A stretch of DNA of 33,872 bases from contig JBOHUC010000105.1 of NCBI GenBank assembly GCA_050733935.1, forward strand, positions 1 through 33,872. Direction: 5' to 3'. Shown piece by piece: positions 24,446 to 31,470 of this stretch. Every line of letters starts with the position of its first letter. Within the stretch, counting starts at the first letter, position 1. Position numbers and translations under genes: made by a program. Under the pieces are notes generated by a model, which searched no databases, had not been told where the DNA came from, and saw only the letters and a list, made by a program, of their open reading frames with translations. The stretch is from JBOHUC01 sp050733935 (GTDB lineage Bacteria > Eisenbacteria > RBG-16-71-46 > DASYSL01).

Positions 24446-25774
24446 GTGGGGAGCGAGCTCACATTCGCGCCGGCCCGGGCGCTCTCGGGCACCGTGCACG
24501 TGCCGGGGGACAAGAGCCTCACGCACCGCGCCTACCTTCTCGCGGCGGTCGCCGAGGGAACGAGCCGCATCGAAGGAGCCAACGACGGTGCGGACTGCCG
24601 CGCGACGCTCTCCGCCGTGGAGCGCCTCGGCGTCGCGGTCGTGCGCGAAGCGCGCGGAGCGGTGGCGATCACCGGTTGTCCCGAAGGCTTCGCGTCCACG
24701 GCAGCGCGAGCGGGCGAGGCGCTCACGCTCGATCTCGGGAACTCGGGCACCGGGCTCCGGCTCCTTGCGGGACTCCTCGCCGGACGGAACGTCGAAGCCG
24801 TGCTCACGGGGGACGCATCACTCTCGCGCCGGCCGATGGCGCGAATCGCGGCCCCGCTCACCGAAATGGGAGCGCAGGTGACGGCGACCGGCAGTGCACA
24901 GACACCGCCGCTCCGCGTGCGCGGCACGGCGCTCGACGGGACGGAGCTCGCAGGAATCCGCTACACGAGCCCGATCGCAAGCGCCCAGGTCAAGTCGTGC
25001 GTGCTCCTCGCGGGGCTCTCGGCGCGCGGAACGACGTGGGTCGAAGAGCCCGTGCGCTCGCGCGATCACACGGAGCGGCTTCTGCCCGCGTTCGGTGTCG
25101 CGGTGACGCAACCGACGCCGACGTCGGTCCGGATCGAGGGTCCGGTCACGCCGCACGCGAGCGCGGTCGCGGTCCCGGGAGATTTCTCGGCGGCGGCGTT
25201 CTGGCTCGTCGCGGGCTCGATCGTCGGAGAAGGGGAGATCGTGATCGAAAACGTGGGCCTCAATCCGACGCGCACGGGGGCTCTCGAAGTGCTCGGGCGG
25301 ATGGGGGCGTCCATCGAGGTGGTCCACCGGCGAATCGTGGGCGAGGAGCCGGTCGGGGATCTGAGAGTCCGCCCCGCTTCCCTCGTCGCGACCGCGATTG
25401 CCCCGGAGGAGGTCCCGGGCCTGATCGATGAGCTTCCGGTGCTCGCGATCGCGATGGCCTGTGCCACGGGCCAGTCGTCGGTCGCGGGTGCGGGCGAGCT
25501 CAGGGTCAAGGAGTCGGATCGCATCGCTCTTTTGGTCAGCCAGTTACGGGCTCTCGGTGTGAAAGTGGATGAGCGCCCGGACGGCTTTTCGATCGACGGC
25601 GGACCGATCCAGGGAGGATCCGTCGAGAGCGCGGGCGACCACCGGATCGCGATGGCCTTCGGAATCCTCGCCCTCGCGGCCCAGGCCCCGGTTCGAGTGC
25701 GGGAGGCCGAGATGATTGACACGAGTTACCCAAGCTTTTACATTGACTTGCGGGATCGGGTCACCCCGCGGTGA
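24446..25774 (+). CDS. aroA: 3-phosphoshikimate 1-carboxyvinyltransferase (EPSP synthase)
   Basis: A 442-aa enzyme of the shikimate pathway, joining PEP and shikimate 3-phosphate. Motifs: PGDKSLTHRAYLLAAVAEG with K23, LDLGNSGTGLRLLAGLL, SLSRRPMARI, SAQVKSCVLLAG, ELRVKESDRIALL and GDHRIAMAFGILAL. GTG at 24446 has GAGGGAG (24431-24436) 9 nt upstream. It follows hisC by 13 nt and overlaps cmk (GTGA). A promoter-like sequence lies in its last codons. Confidence 0.95.
   Translation: MGSELTFAPARALSGTVHVPGDKSLTHRAYLLAAVAEGTSRIEGANDGADCRATLSAVERLGVAVVREARGAVAITGCPEGFASTAARAGEALTLDLGNSGTGLRLLAGLLAGRNVEAVLTGDASLSRRPMARIAAPLTEMGAQVTATGSAQTPPLRVRGTALDGTELAGIRYTSPIASAQVKSCVLLAGLSARGTTWVEEPVRSRDHTERLLPAFGVAVTQPTPTSVRIEGPVTPHASAVAVPGDFSAAAFWLVAGSIVGEGEIVIENVGLNPTRTGALEVLGRMGASIEVVHRRIVGEEPVGDLRVRPASLVATAIAPEEVPGLIDELPVLAIAMACATGQSSVAGAGELRVKESDRIALLVSQLRALGVKVDERPDGFSIDGGPIQGGSVESAGDHRIAMAFGILALAAQAPVRVREAEMIDTSYPSFYIDLRDRVTPR
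25716..25744 (+). promoter_or_regulatory. Possible internal promoter before cmk
   Basis: TTGACA (25716-25721), 17-bp spacer, TACATT (25739-25744), within the 3' end of aroA and 26 nt before the cmk start. It would give an almost leaderless cmk transcript; an AT-rich patch of this sort is rare in the window, but it is also coding sequence. Confidence 0.35.
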
Positions 25775-26445
25775 ATCCTCTCGTGATCACCATCGACGGC
25801 CCTGCGGCGGCGGGGAAGAGCACCACCGCCCGCGAGGTCGCTCGCCGGTTGGGCTGCCTTTATCTCGACTCCGGAGCGATGTACCGGGCGTTCGCTCTCA
25901 AGGTGGAGCGCCTCGGGCTCTCGGCGTCCCTGGACGATTCCGGGCGGATCGGTGCGCTCGCGCACGCGACCACGATCAGATTCACGGGGCCGAACGACAG
26001 CCCGCGCGTCGTCCTGGACGGCGCGCCGCTCGGCGAGGAGATCCGCACGCCCGCGATCTCCGACCTGTCTTCGCGGGTCGCCGCACTCCCGGAAGTCCGC
26101 GGTCGGATGGCTGAGCTCCAGCGCGCGATCGCCGCGCGCCAGTGCCTGGTCGCGGAAGGCCGCGACATGGGGACCGTGCTGTTTCCGGATGCCCCGGTGA
26201 AGATCTACCTCGATGCTTCGCTCGAGGAGCGCGCGCGACGCCGCGAGCGCGAGCTCACGGAGCGCGGGCTTCCGGCCGATGCCGACCAGGTCCGCCGGGA
26301 CATCGAGCAGCGTGACCGGCGCGACCGCGAGCGCGCGGTCGCCCCGCTCGTGCCGGCCGCGGACGCGGTCGTGATCGACACGACCGGCCATTCGATCGAC
26401 GAGCAGGTGGCCGCAGTGCTTCGGGCGATCGAGGCCCGGACGTAG
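25771..26445 (+). CDS. cmk: (d)CMP kinase
   Basis: A 224-aa nucleoside monophosphate kinase that phosphorylates CMP and dCMP with ATP. P-loop GPAAAGKST (10-18), then YLDSGAMYRAFALK, VAEGRDMGTVLFPDAPVKIYL, and the LID region ERARRRERELTERG. GTG at 25771 overlaps the aroA stop. The order aroA-cmk-plsC-rpsA is a common bacterial arrangement, which supports the call. Confidence 0.95.
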   Translation: MNPLVITIDGPAAAGKSTTAREVARRLGCLYLDSGAMYRAFALKVERLGLSASLDDSGRIGALAHATTIRFTGPNDSPRVVLDGAPLGEEIRTPAISDLSSRVAALPEVRGRMAELQRAIAARQCLVAEGRDMGTVLFPDAPVKIYLDASLEERARRRERELTERGLPADADQVRRDIEQRDRRDRERAVAPLVPAADAVVIDTTGHSIDEQVAAVLRAIEART

Positions 26446-26456
26446 CCGGAGGTCGG

Positions 26457-27158
26457 GTGCACGGCTGGTACCGCGCGTGTCGCGCCGTGGCGAGATTTCT
26501 GCTCGGCCTCCTCATGCGGCGCGAGGTTCGCGGTCTCGATCGGGTGCCCCGGACGGGCGGTCTGATCATCGCCTCGAACCACGGGTCCTTCTGGGATCCG
26601 CCGGTGATCGCGACCACGGTCGAGCGCGAGCTCTCGTTCCTCGCGAAGGCCGAGCTGTTCAAGGTGCCGATCTTCGGCCCGCTCATCCGGTCGCTCAACT
26701 CGATCCCGATCCGACGGGGCGTGAGCGACCTCACCGGCCTCGGCCGGGCGCGCGAAGCGCTCGCAAACGGCGGCTGCCTCCTCCTCTTTCCGGAGGGCGG
26801 ACGCAAGAAGGACGGCCGGCTCCATCCGGCCCGCCCCGGCCTGGGACTCCTCGAGTCCCACGCCCGGGTGCCCATCGTGCCCGTGCACGTTTCGGGCACG
26901 AACAAGATCCGTCGCTGCGCGCTGCGCCTCGAGAGAGTGCGCGTCACGTTCGGCGAGCCCCTCCCGGAGACCCTTTGGTTTCCGGCGGGCGAACGTTCCA
27001 CCCCAACCGGCCGCGATCTCTACCAGGCGATCGGCGACCGCGTCATGCACGAGATCGCTCTCCTCCGTCAGCAGGAGGAAGCGGCGAGGAGCGGGGCCGC
27101 CCCCGCGACCGGAACGCCGCGGGGAGCGGACTCGAACGAACGAGGAGGCAGTGTCTAA
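26457..27158 (+). CDS. plsC: 1-acyl-sn-glycerol-3-phosphate acyltransferase
   Basis: A 233-aa membrane-associated acyltransferase that makes phosphatidic acid. The catalytic NHGSFWD (H42 and D47), GPLIRSLNSIPIRRG, LLLFPEGGR and VPIVPVHVSGTNKI blocks are all present. A short hydrophobic N-terminal segment (FLLGLLM) could anchor it; the C-terminal ~30 residues are low complexity. GTG at 26457 has GGAGG (26446-26450) 6 nt upstream. The stop directly abuts the rpsA start (TAAATG). Confidence 0.92.
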   Translation: MHGWYRACRAVARFLLGLLMRREVRGLDRVPRTGGLIIASNHGSFWDPPVIATTVERELSFLAKAELFKVPIFGPLIRSLNSIPIRRGVSDLTGLGRAREALANGGCLLLFPEGGRKKDGRLHPARPGLGLLESHARVPIVPVHVSGTNKIRRCALRLERVRVTFGEPLPETLWFPAGERSTPTGRDLYQAIGDRVMHEIALLRQQEEAARSGAAPATGTPRGADSNERGGSV

Positions 27159-29021
27159 ATGGCTCAGGAACGCGAAGAGTACACCCCCAGCCCCGTGGAA
27201 GACGACGAGCCGCGGGCCGGTAGCACCCGCACGATCGCTCCGATCTTCATGGAGGACGACGACGAAGGCGGGATGACGCTCGAGGAGCGCAACGCGCTCT
27301 ACGAGATGTACGCGCCTTCTCTCCAATCGCTCGGCGAGGGTGAGATCGTCCGCGGCACGGTGCTCGACATCACCGAGAACGAGGTCCTGGTCGACGTCGG
27401 TTTCAAGTCGGAGGGCGTGATCGCGCTCTCCGAGTTCGCGAACCGCGACGAGATCAAGATCGGCGACCAGGTCGAGGTCTTCCTCGAGAAGATGGAGAAC
27501 CAGGACGGGCTCGTCGTGCTGTCGAAGCAGCGCGCCGACTTCGTCCGCGTCTGGGACCGCGTCAAGGCCGCGGCCGACGCCGGTGAGCTGGTCGAGGGCA
27601 AGCTCGTCCGCAAGATCAAGGGCGGTGTCGTGGTCGACCTCTACGGGGTCGAGGCGTTCCTCCCGGGCAGCCAGATCGCGCTGCGCCAGGTGCAGAACGT
27701 GGACGCGCTGCTCGGACAGAGCGTCCACGTCAAGATCATCAAGCTCAACAAGCGCCGCCGGAACATCGTGGTCTCGCGCCGCGCCGTCCTCGAGGAGGAG
27801 CGTGAGCGCATGAAGGCCAACGTGCTCAAGGATCTCGCGAAGGATCAGATCCGCGAGGGCGTGGTCAAGAACATCACCGACTTCGGCGCGTTCGTGGACC
27901 TGGGCGGTATCGACGGCCTGCTCCACATCACGGACATGTCGTGGGGCCGCGTGTCGCATCCGTCCGAGATCGTGAAGATCGGCGACAAGGTCACGGTCAA
28001 GGTGCTCAACTTCGATCCCGAGAAGGAGCGCATCTCGCTCGGCCTGAAGCAGCTCACGCCGTATCCGTGGGAGGGCGTCGAGCAGAAGTTCCCGGTCGGC
28101 TCGCGCGTCAAGGGCCGCGTGGTTTCGATCACCGACTACGGCGCCTTCGTCGAGCTCGAGAAGGGCGTCGAGGGCCTGGTCCACGTTTCGGAGATGAGCT
28201 GGACGCGGCACGTGCGCCATCCGTCCAAGGTCGTTTCGATCGGGGACGAGATCGAAGCGCTCGTGCTCAAGGTGGACCCGGCGAACGAGAAGATCTCGCT
28301 CGGCTTGAAGCAGGTCGAGCCCGATCCCTGGCTCACGCTCGACGAGCGCTTCCCGATCGGCTCGCGCGTCAGCGGCAAGGTTCGGAACCTCACGAATTTC
28401 GGCGCGTTCGTCGAGCTCGAAGAGGGCATCGACGGCCTGGTGCACGTGTCCGACATGTCGTGGACCAAGCGCGTCTCGCATCCGTCCGAAGTCGTCAAGA
28501 AGGGCGAGTCGGTCGAGGTCGTCGTGCTCTCGATCGACAAGGAGCACCGCCGGATCTCGCTTGGCTTGAAGCAGGTCCAGGAGGATCCGTGGCCGACGCT
28601 CGCGGAGAAGTTCCCGGCCAGCATGGTCGTGAACGCGACCGTGAACCGGCTCTTCGACCGCGGTGCCATCGTGGACGTGGGCGGGGACATCGAGGGCTTC
28701 GTTCCGCTGTCGCAGCTCGGCGTGGACGATCTCAAGCGCCCCGGCGAAGCGTTCCTGCCCGGCGAATCGCTCACGCTCAAGGTGACGCGCGTCGACGTTC
28801 CGAATCACCGGCTCGTGCTGTCCGTCAAGGCCTGGCTCCAGGAGCAGGACGACGTGACGCTCGCGGGCTGGACCGCGGGACGGAATCGCGCGCGTGCACT
28901 CGCGGCCGAGGCGGAGAAGGCCGAGGCGGCGCGAGCCGAAGCGCGCGGCGAGAAGAAGGGCAAGGAGCGGACGGACGAGGAGACGCCCGACCTGGCCGAC
29001 GAGGAGGCCGAGCTCTCGTAG
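27159..29021 (+). CDS. rpsA: 30S ribosomal protein S1, six S1 domains
   Basis: A 620-aa RNA-binding protein needed to load mRNAs on the ribosome. Six S1 (OB-fold) repeats are visible at about residues 58-127, 145-210, 228-300, 315-387, 402-475 and 489-560; repeats 3-5 share the NITDFGAFVDLGG-like core and the SLGLKQ ending. The N-terminal ~55 residues are acidic, and the tail after ~575 is Ala/Glu/Lys-rich. ATG at 27159 is preceded by GAGGAGG and follows plsC without a gap. Confidence 0.96.
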   Translation: MAQEREEYTPSPVEDDEPRAGSTRTIAPIFMEDDDEGGMTLEERNALYEMYAPSLQSLGEGEIVRGTVLDITENEVLVDVGFKSEGVIALSEFANRDEIKIGDQVEVFLEKMENQDGLVVLSKQRADFVRVWDRVKAAADAGELVEGKLVRKIKGGVVVDLYGVEAFLPGSQIALRQVQNVDALLGQSVHVKIIKLNKRRRNIVVSRRAVLEEERERMKANVLKDLAKDQIREGVVKNITDFGAFVDLGGIDGLLHITDMSWGRVSHPSEIVKIGDKVTVKVLNFDPEKERISLGLKQLTPYPWEGVEQKFPVGSRVKGRVVSITDYGAFVELEKGVEGLVHVSEMSWTRHVRHPSKVVSIGDEIEALVLKVDPANEKISLGLKQVEPDPWLTLDERFPIGSRVSGKVRNLTNFGAFVELEEGIDGLVHVSDMSWTKRVSHPSEVVKKGESVEVVVLSIDKEHRRISLGLKQVQEDPWPTLAEKFPASMVVNATVNRLFDRGAIVDVGGDIEGFVPLSQLGVDDLKRPGEAFLPGESLTLKVTRVDVPNHRLVLSVKAWLQEQDDVTLAGWTAGRNRARALAAEAEKAEAARAEARGEKKGKERTDEETPDLADEEAELS

Positions 29022-29052
29022 TCCGGCAGCGCGGAGGCGGGCGGCGCGGGCC

Positions 29053-29080
29053 TTGCCCCGACGCCCAAATCCGGTACCTT
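29053..29080 (+). promoter_or_regulatory. Possible promoter for miaB
   Basis: TTGCCC (29053-29058), 16-bp spacer, TACCTT (29075-29080), in the 170-nt gap after rpsA. The -35 is poor but the -10 fits TAnnnT; transcription would start near 29087, just before a hairpin. Confidence 0.4.
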
Positions 29081-29088
29081 TCGCGGAG

Positions 29089-29122
29089 CGGAGCGCCGGG
29101 GCGCAATCCCGGCCCCGCTCCG
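29089..29122 (+). terminator. Hairpin between rpsA and miaB
   Basis: Left arm CGGAG + CGGGGC (29089-29102, with a 3-nt bulge) pairs with GCCCCG + CTCCG (29112-29122), 11 bp in all, around a 9-nt loop. It is followed by GATTCGTTT, a weak T-run. It could end the rpsA transcript or form a leader structure of miaB. Confidence 0.4.
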
Positions 29123-29191
29123 ATTCGTTTCGGCACGGAATCCACGAACCCTTCGGACGGCCGGCCACGGGCCACGGACTACGGACTACGG

Positions 29192-30532
29192 ATGAAGCGC
29201 TTCTACCTCGAGAGCTTCGGCTGCCAGATGAACGTGTACGACACGCAGGGGATGGACCGCCTGCTCGTCGATCACGGCTACGCGCGGGTTGGAGCGCCCG
29301 AAGAGGCCGACGTCATCCTGGTCAACACGTGCTCGGTTCGCGAACACGCCGAGGAGCGCACGCTCAACCGGCTCGCGGTCCTCACGCGCCTCAAATCGAA
29401 GAATCCCGGGCTTACGGTCGGCGTGACGGGCTGCATGGCCCAGCGCATGGGCGAGGAGATCCGAAAGCGCGTGCGCGGGGTCGACCTCGTGGTCGGCGCG
29501 CAGGCGTTTCCCGAAGTGCTGCCCGCGCTCGAGCGGCTCCGGGCTGAAGGCGGTGTCGAATCGTTCCCCGTACCGCGACGCGAACCCGCCCACGTCGTTC
29601 CGCTCGACCACTTCCTTCCGCCCCCCGGGCCGCCTTCGGACGGTCCTCCGCTCAAGAGCTTCGTCACGATCATTCGCGGCTGCAACAAGGCGTGCGCGTA
29701 CTGCATCGTGCCGACCACGCGCGGGCCGGAGGTGAGCCGTCCGGCGGACGACATCGTGCGGGAGGTCGAGGCCCTGGTCCGGGCCGGCGCGCGCGAGGTC
29801 ATGCTCCTGGGGCAGAACGTGAACTCCTACGGGGCGGACGGCGTCGACTTTCCGGAGCTCCTTCGCCTGTGTGGCGCGATCGAGGGGAAGTGGCGACTCC
29901 GCTTCACGACGAGCCACCCGCGCGACATGTCGCGCGACGTGCTCGATCGCATGAGCCGCGTGCCGCGCCTCGCGCCGTGGCTCCACCTTCCCGTTCAGAG
30001 CGGATCGCGACGGGTGCTGCGCGCCATGAATCGCGACTATTCGCTGGATCACTACCTCGAGGTCGTGGACGCCGCGCGCGCGTCGATTCCGGACCTCGCG
30101 CTCTCGAGCGACATCATCGTCGGGTTCCCGGGCGAGACGATCGAGGACTTCGAGGAGACCATCCGCCTGATCGAGCGCGTGCGCTACGACACGTTCTACG
30201 TCTTCAAGTACTCGCCGCGCTCCGGAACGGCGGCAGCCGCCCGGCCCGACGATGTGAGCGCGGAGGAGAAACAGCGCCGGCTTGCGATCCTGCTCGAGAT
30301 CCAGCGCCGGCTCTCGCACGAGGTGAACCAGGCGTGGGTCGGGCGCACGCTCGACGTCCTCGTCGAGGGGCGCGACCCGAAGCGCGGGAACTGGCTCACG
30401 CGCACCGCTCAGAACAAGATCGTCGTGCTTCCGGGGGACGACGGAGAGGTGCCGGTCGGCGCATTCCGGAGCGCGACCATCGAGCGCGCCGAGGGCCAGA
30501 CGCTCTACGGCCGGCTCGCCGAGGTAGCATGA
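29192..30532 (+). CDS. miaB: tRNA-2-methylthio-N6-dimethylallyladenosine synthase
   Basis: A 446-aa radical-SAM methylthiotransferase that adds a methylthio group at A37 of tRNAs. The N-terminal domain has cluster-binding cysteines (SFGC11QMN, NTC, TGC), the radical SAM motif C164-NKA-C168-AY-C171, GQNVNSYG, and HLPVQSGS; a TRAM domain closes the protein (GRTLDVLVEGR). ATG at 29192 is chosen because MKRFYLESFGCQMN is the usual N-terminus. No strong ribosome site is seen; upstream is a repeated GGACTAC tract. The stop overlaps the next start (ATGA). Confidence 0.95.
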   Translation: MKRFYLESFGCQMNVYDTQGMDRLLVDHGYARVGAPEEADVILVNTCSVREHAEERTLNRLAVLTRLKSKNPGLTVGVTGCMAQRMGEEIRKRVRGVDLVVGAQAFPEVLPALERLRAEGGVESFPVPRREPAHVVPLDHFLPPPGPPSDGPPLKSFVTIIRGCNKACAYCIVPTTRGPEVSRPADDIVREVEALVRAGAREVMLLGQNVNSYGADGVDFPELLRLCGAIEGKWRLRFTTSHPRDMSRDVLDRMSRVPRLAPWLHLPVQSGSRRVLRAMNRDYSLDHYLEVVDAARASIPDLALSSDIIVGFPGETIEDFEETIRLIERVRYDTFYVFKYSPRSGTAAAARPDDVSAEEKQRRLAILLEIQRRLSHEVNQAWVGRTLDVLVEGRDPKRGNWLTRTAQNKIVVLPGDDGEVPVGAFRSATIERAEGQTLYGRLAEVA

Positions 30533-31470
30533 GCGCGAGTAGAGGGGGGTATAGGCGGAGGACGGGAACGCTCTCCGGCTCGGACAATCGTCGGCTTCGC
30601 CCCGTCCCTCGCACGGAACTCGACGCAACTCCAGGCTCGCCTCCTCAACTCGCCGGCGAGCGTTCCCGCCCTCCGCGCACGATCTCCTCTCACTTTCGTG
30701 CACATCCGATCCTCCGAACCCTTGTCTCTCTCTCCGTCGGTTGCACGCTTGCCGCGTCGCTCAGTAACTCGGCGGTTGCGCAGACGTCGAAGCGTTCGAC
30801 CGGCACGCGGACCCCGCGCCCGCCGTCGTCCACGAGCCCGGCGAGCCCCGATCACGTGCGCGCCGCCTTCGACGCGGCCGTCGCTCCTGGTCTCGGCGAC
30901 AGTGTCGCGATCCGGCTCCGTCGATTTCTCGAGCAGTATCCGCGCCATCCGCTCGCGCGCTCGGCCCAGCTCGAGCTCGGCGAGCTCGCGTACGCGCGCG
31001 GCGAATACTTCGAAGCGCGCGATCACTTCCGCCGTGCGCGGCCCGTTGGAGTCTCCTCGGGAAGCGAGGAGGCCCGCTACTGGGAGGGGCAGGCCTCGTT
31101 TTCGCTCGGACGGTTGCGCGAAGCGCGGGAGACCCTGATCCCGATCGCGCGCGCGCGCCGGGCGGTCCCGCGGCAGTGGGATGCCGCGTATCTGGTTGCG
31201 CTCACGTGGGCGCAGGAGGGAAGGCGCGCCGAAGCGCTCTCCGCCTATCGCGCGCTGTTCGAGCTGCCGGCGACCGGCGGCGAGGCCTCCGCGCTCTACC
31301 AGGCGCACCGGCTCGCCCGCGAGCTCGGCCGCACCGAGGACGCGACCGAATGGCGCGCACGGCTGCTCGGTCGCTACCCGCGAAGCCCCGAGGCCGCGAG
31401 CCTCAAGGGTGAGGAAGCGCGTGCCGCGTCGGATTCGACGGCGGCCGGCGGGAGGGGGCGTGGCCGCTAA
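30529..31470 (+). CDS. Probable exported TPR-type protein, 313 aa
   Basis: The ATG at 30529 overlaps the miaB stop. Residues ~64-87 (HPILRTLVSLSVGCTLAASL ... AVAQ) look like a signal peptide with an AVA-Q cleavage site, yet they sit after ~60 Arg/Ser/Pro-rich residues, and no ATG, GTG or TTG lies closer in frame, so the true start is unsettled. The mature part has alpha-helical repeats typical of TPR/outer-membrane lipoprotein-like assembly proteins (RFLEQYPRHPLARSAQLELG, YARGEYFEARDHFR, AALTWAQEGRRAEALSAYR-like, RLLGRYPRSPEAASLKG). Periplasmic, function unknown; mutS overlaps its end. Confidence 0.7.
   Translation: MSASRGGYRRRTGTLSGSDNRRLRPVPRTELDATPGSPPQLAGERSRPPRTISSHFRAHPILRTLVSLSVGCTLAASLSNSAVAQTSKRSTGTRTPRPPSSTSPASPDHVRAAFDAAVAPGLGDSVAIRLRRFLEQYPRHPLARSAQLELGELAYARGEYFEARDHFRRARPVGVSSGSEEARYWEGQASFSLGRLREARETLIPIARARRAVPRQWDAAYLVALTWAQEGRRAEALSAYRALFELPATGGEASALYQAHRLARELGRTEDATEWRARLLGRYPRSPEAASLKGEEARAASDSTAAGGRGRGR

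Noticed and set aside
26205..29168. 987-residue open frame on the minus strand across plsC and rpsA
   Set aside because: Arg/Asp/Leu/His-rich shadow of rpsA in very GC-rich DNA; the + strand frame has clear S1 repeats.
29167..29191. Short tandem repeat (GGACTAC) just before miaB
   Set aside because: Two to three imperfect 7-nt units only; probably chance, with no sign of a functional element.
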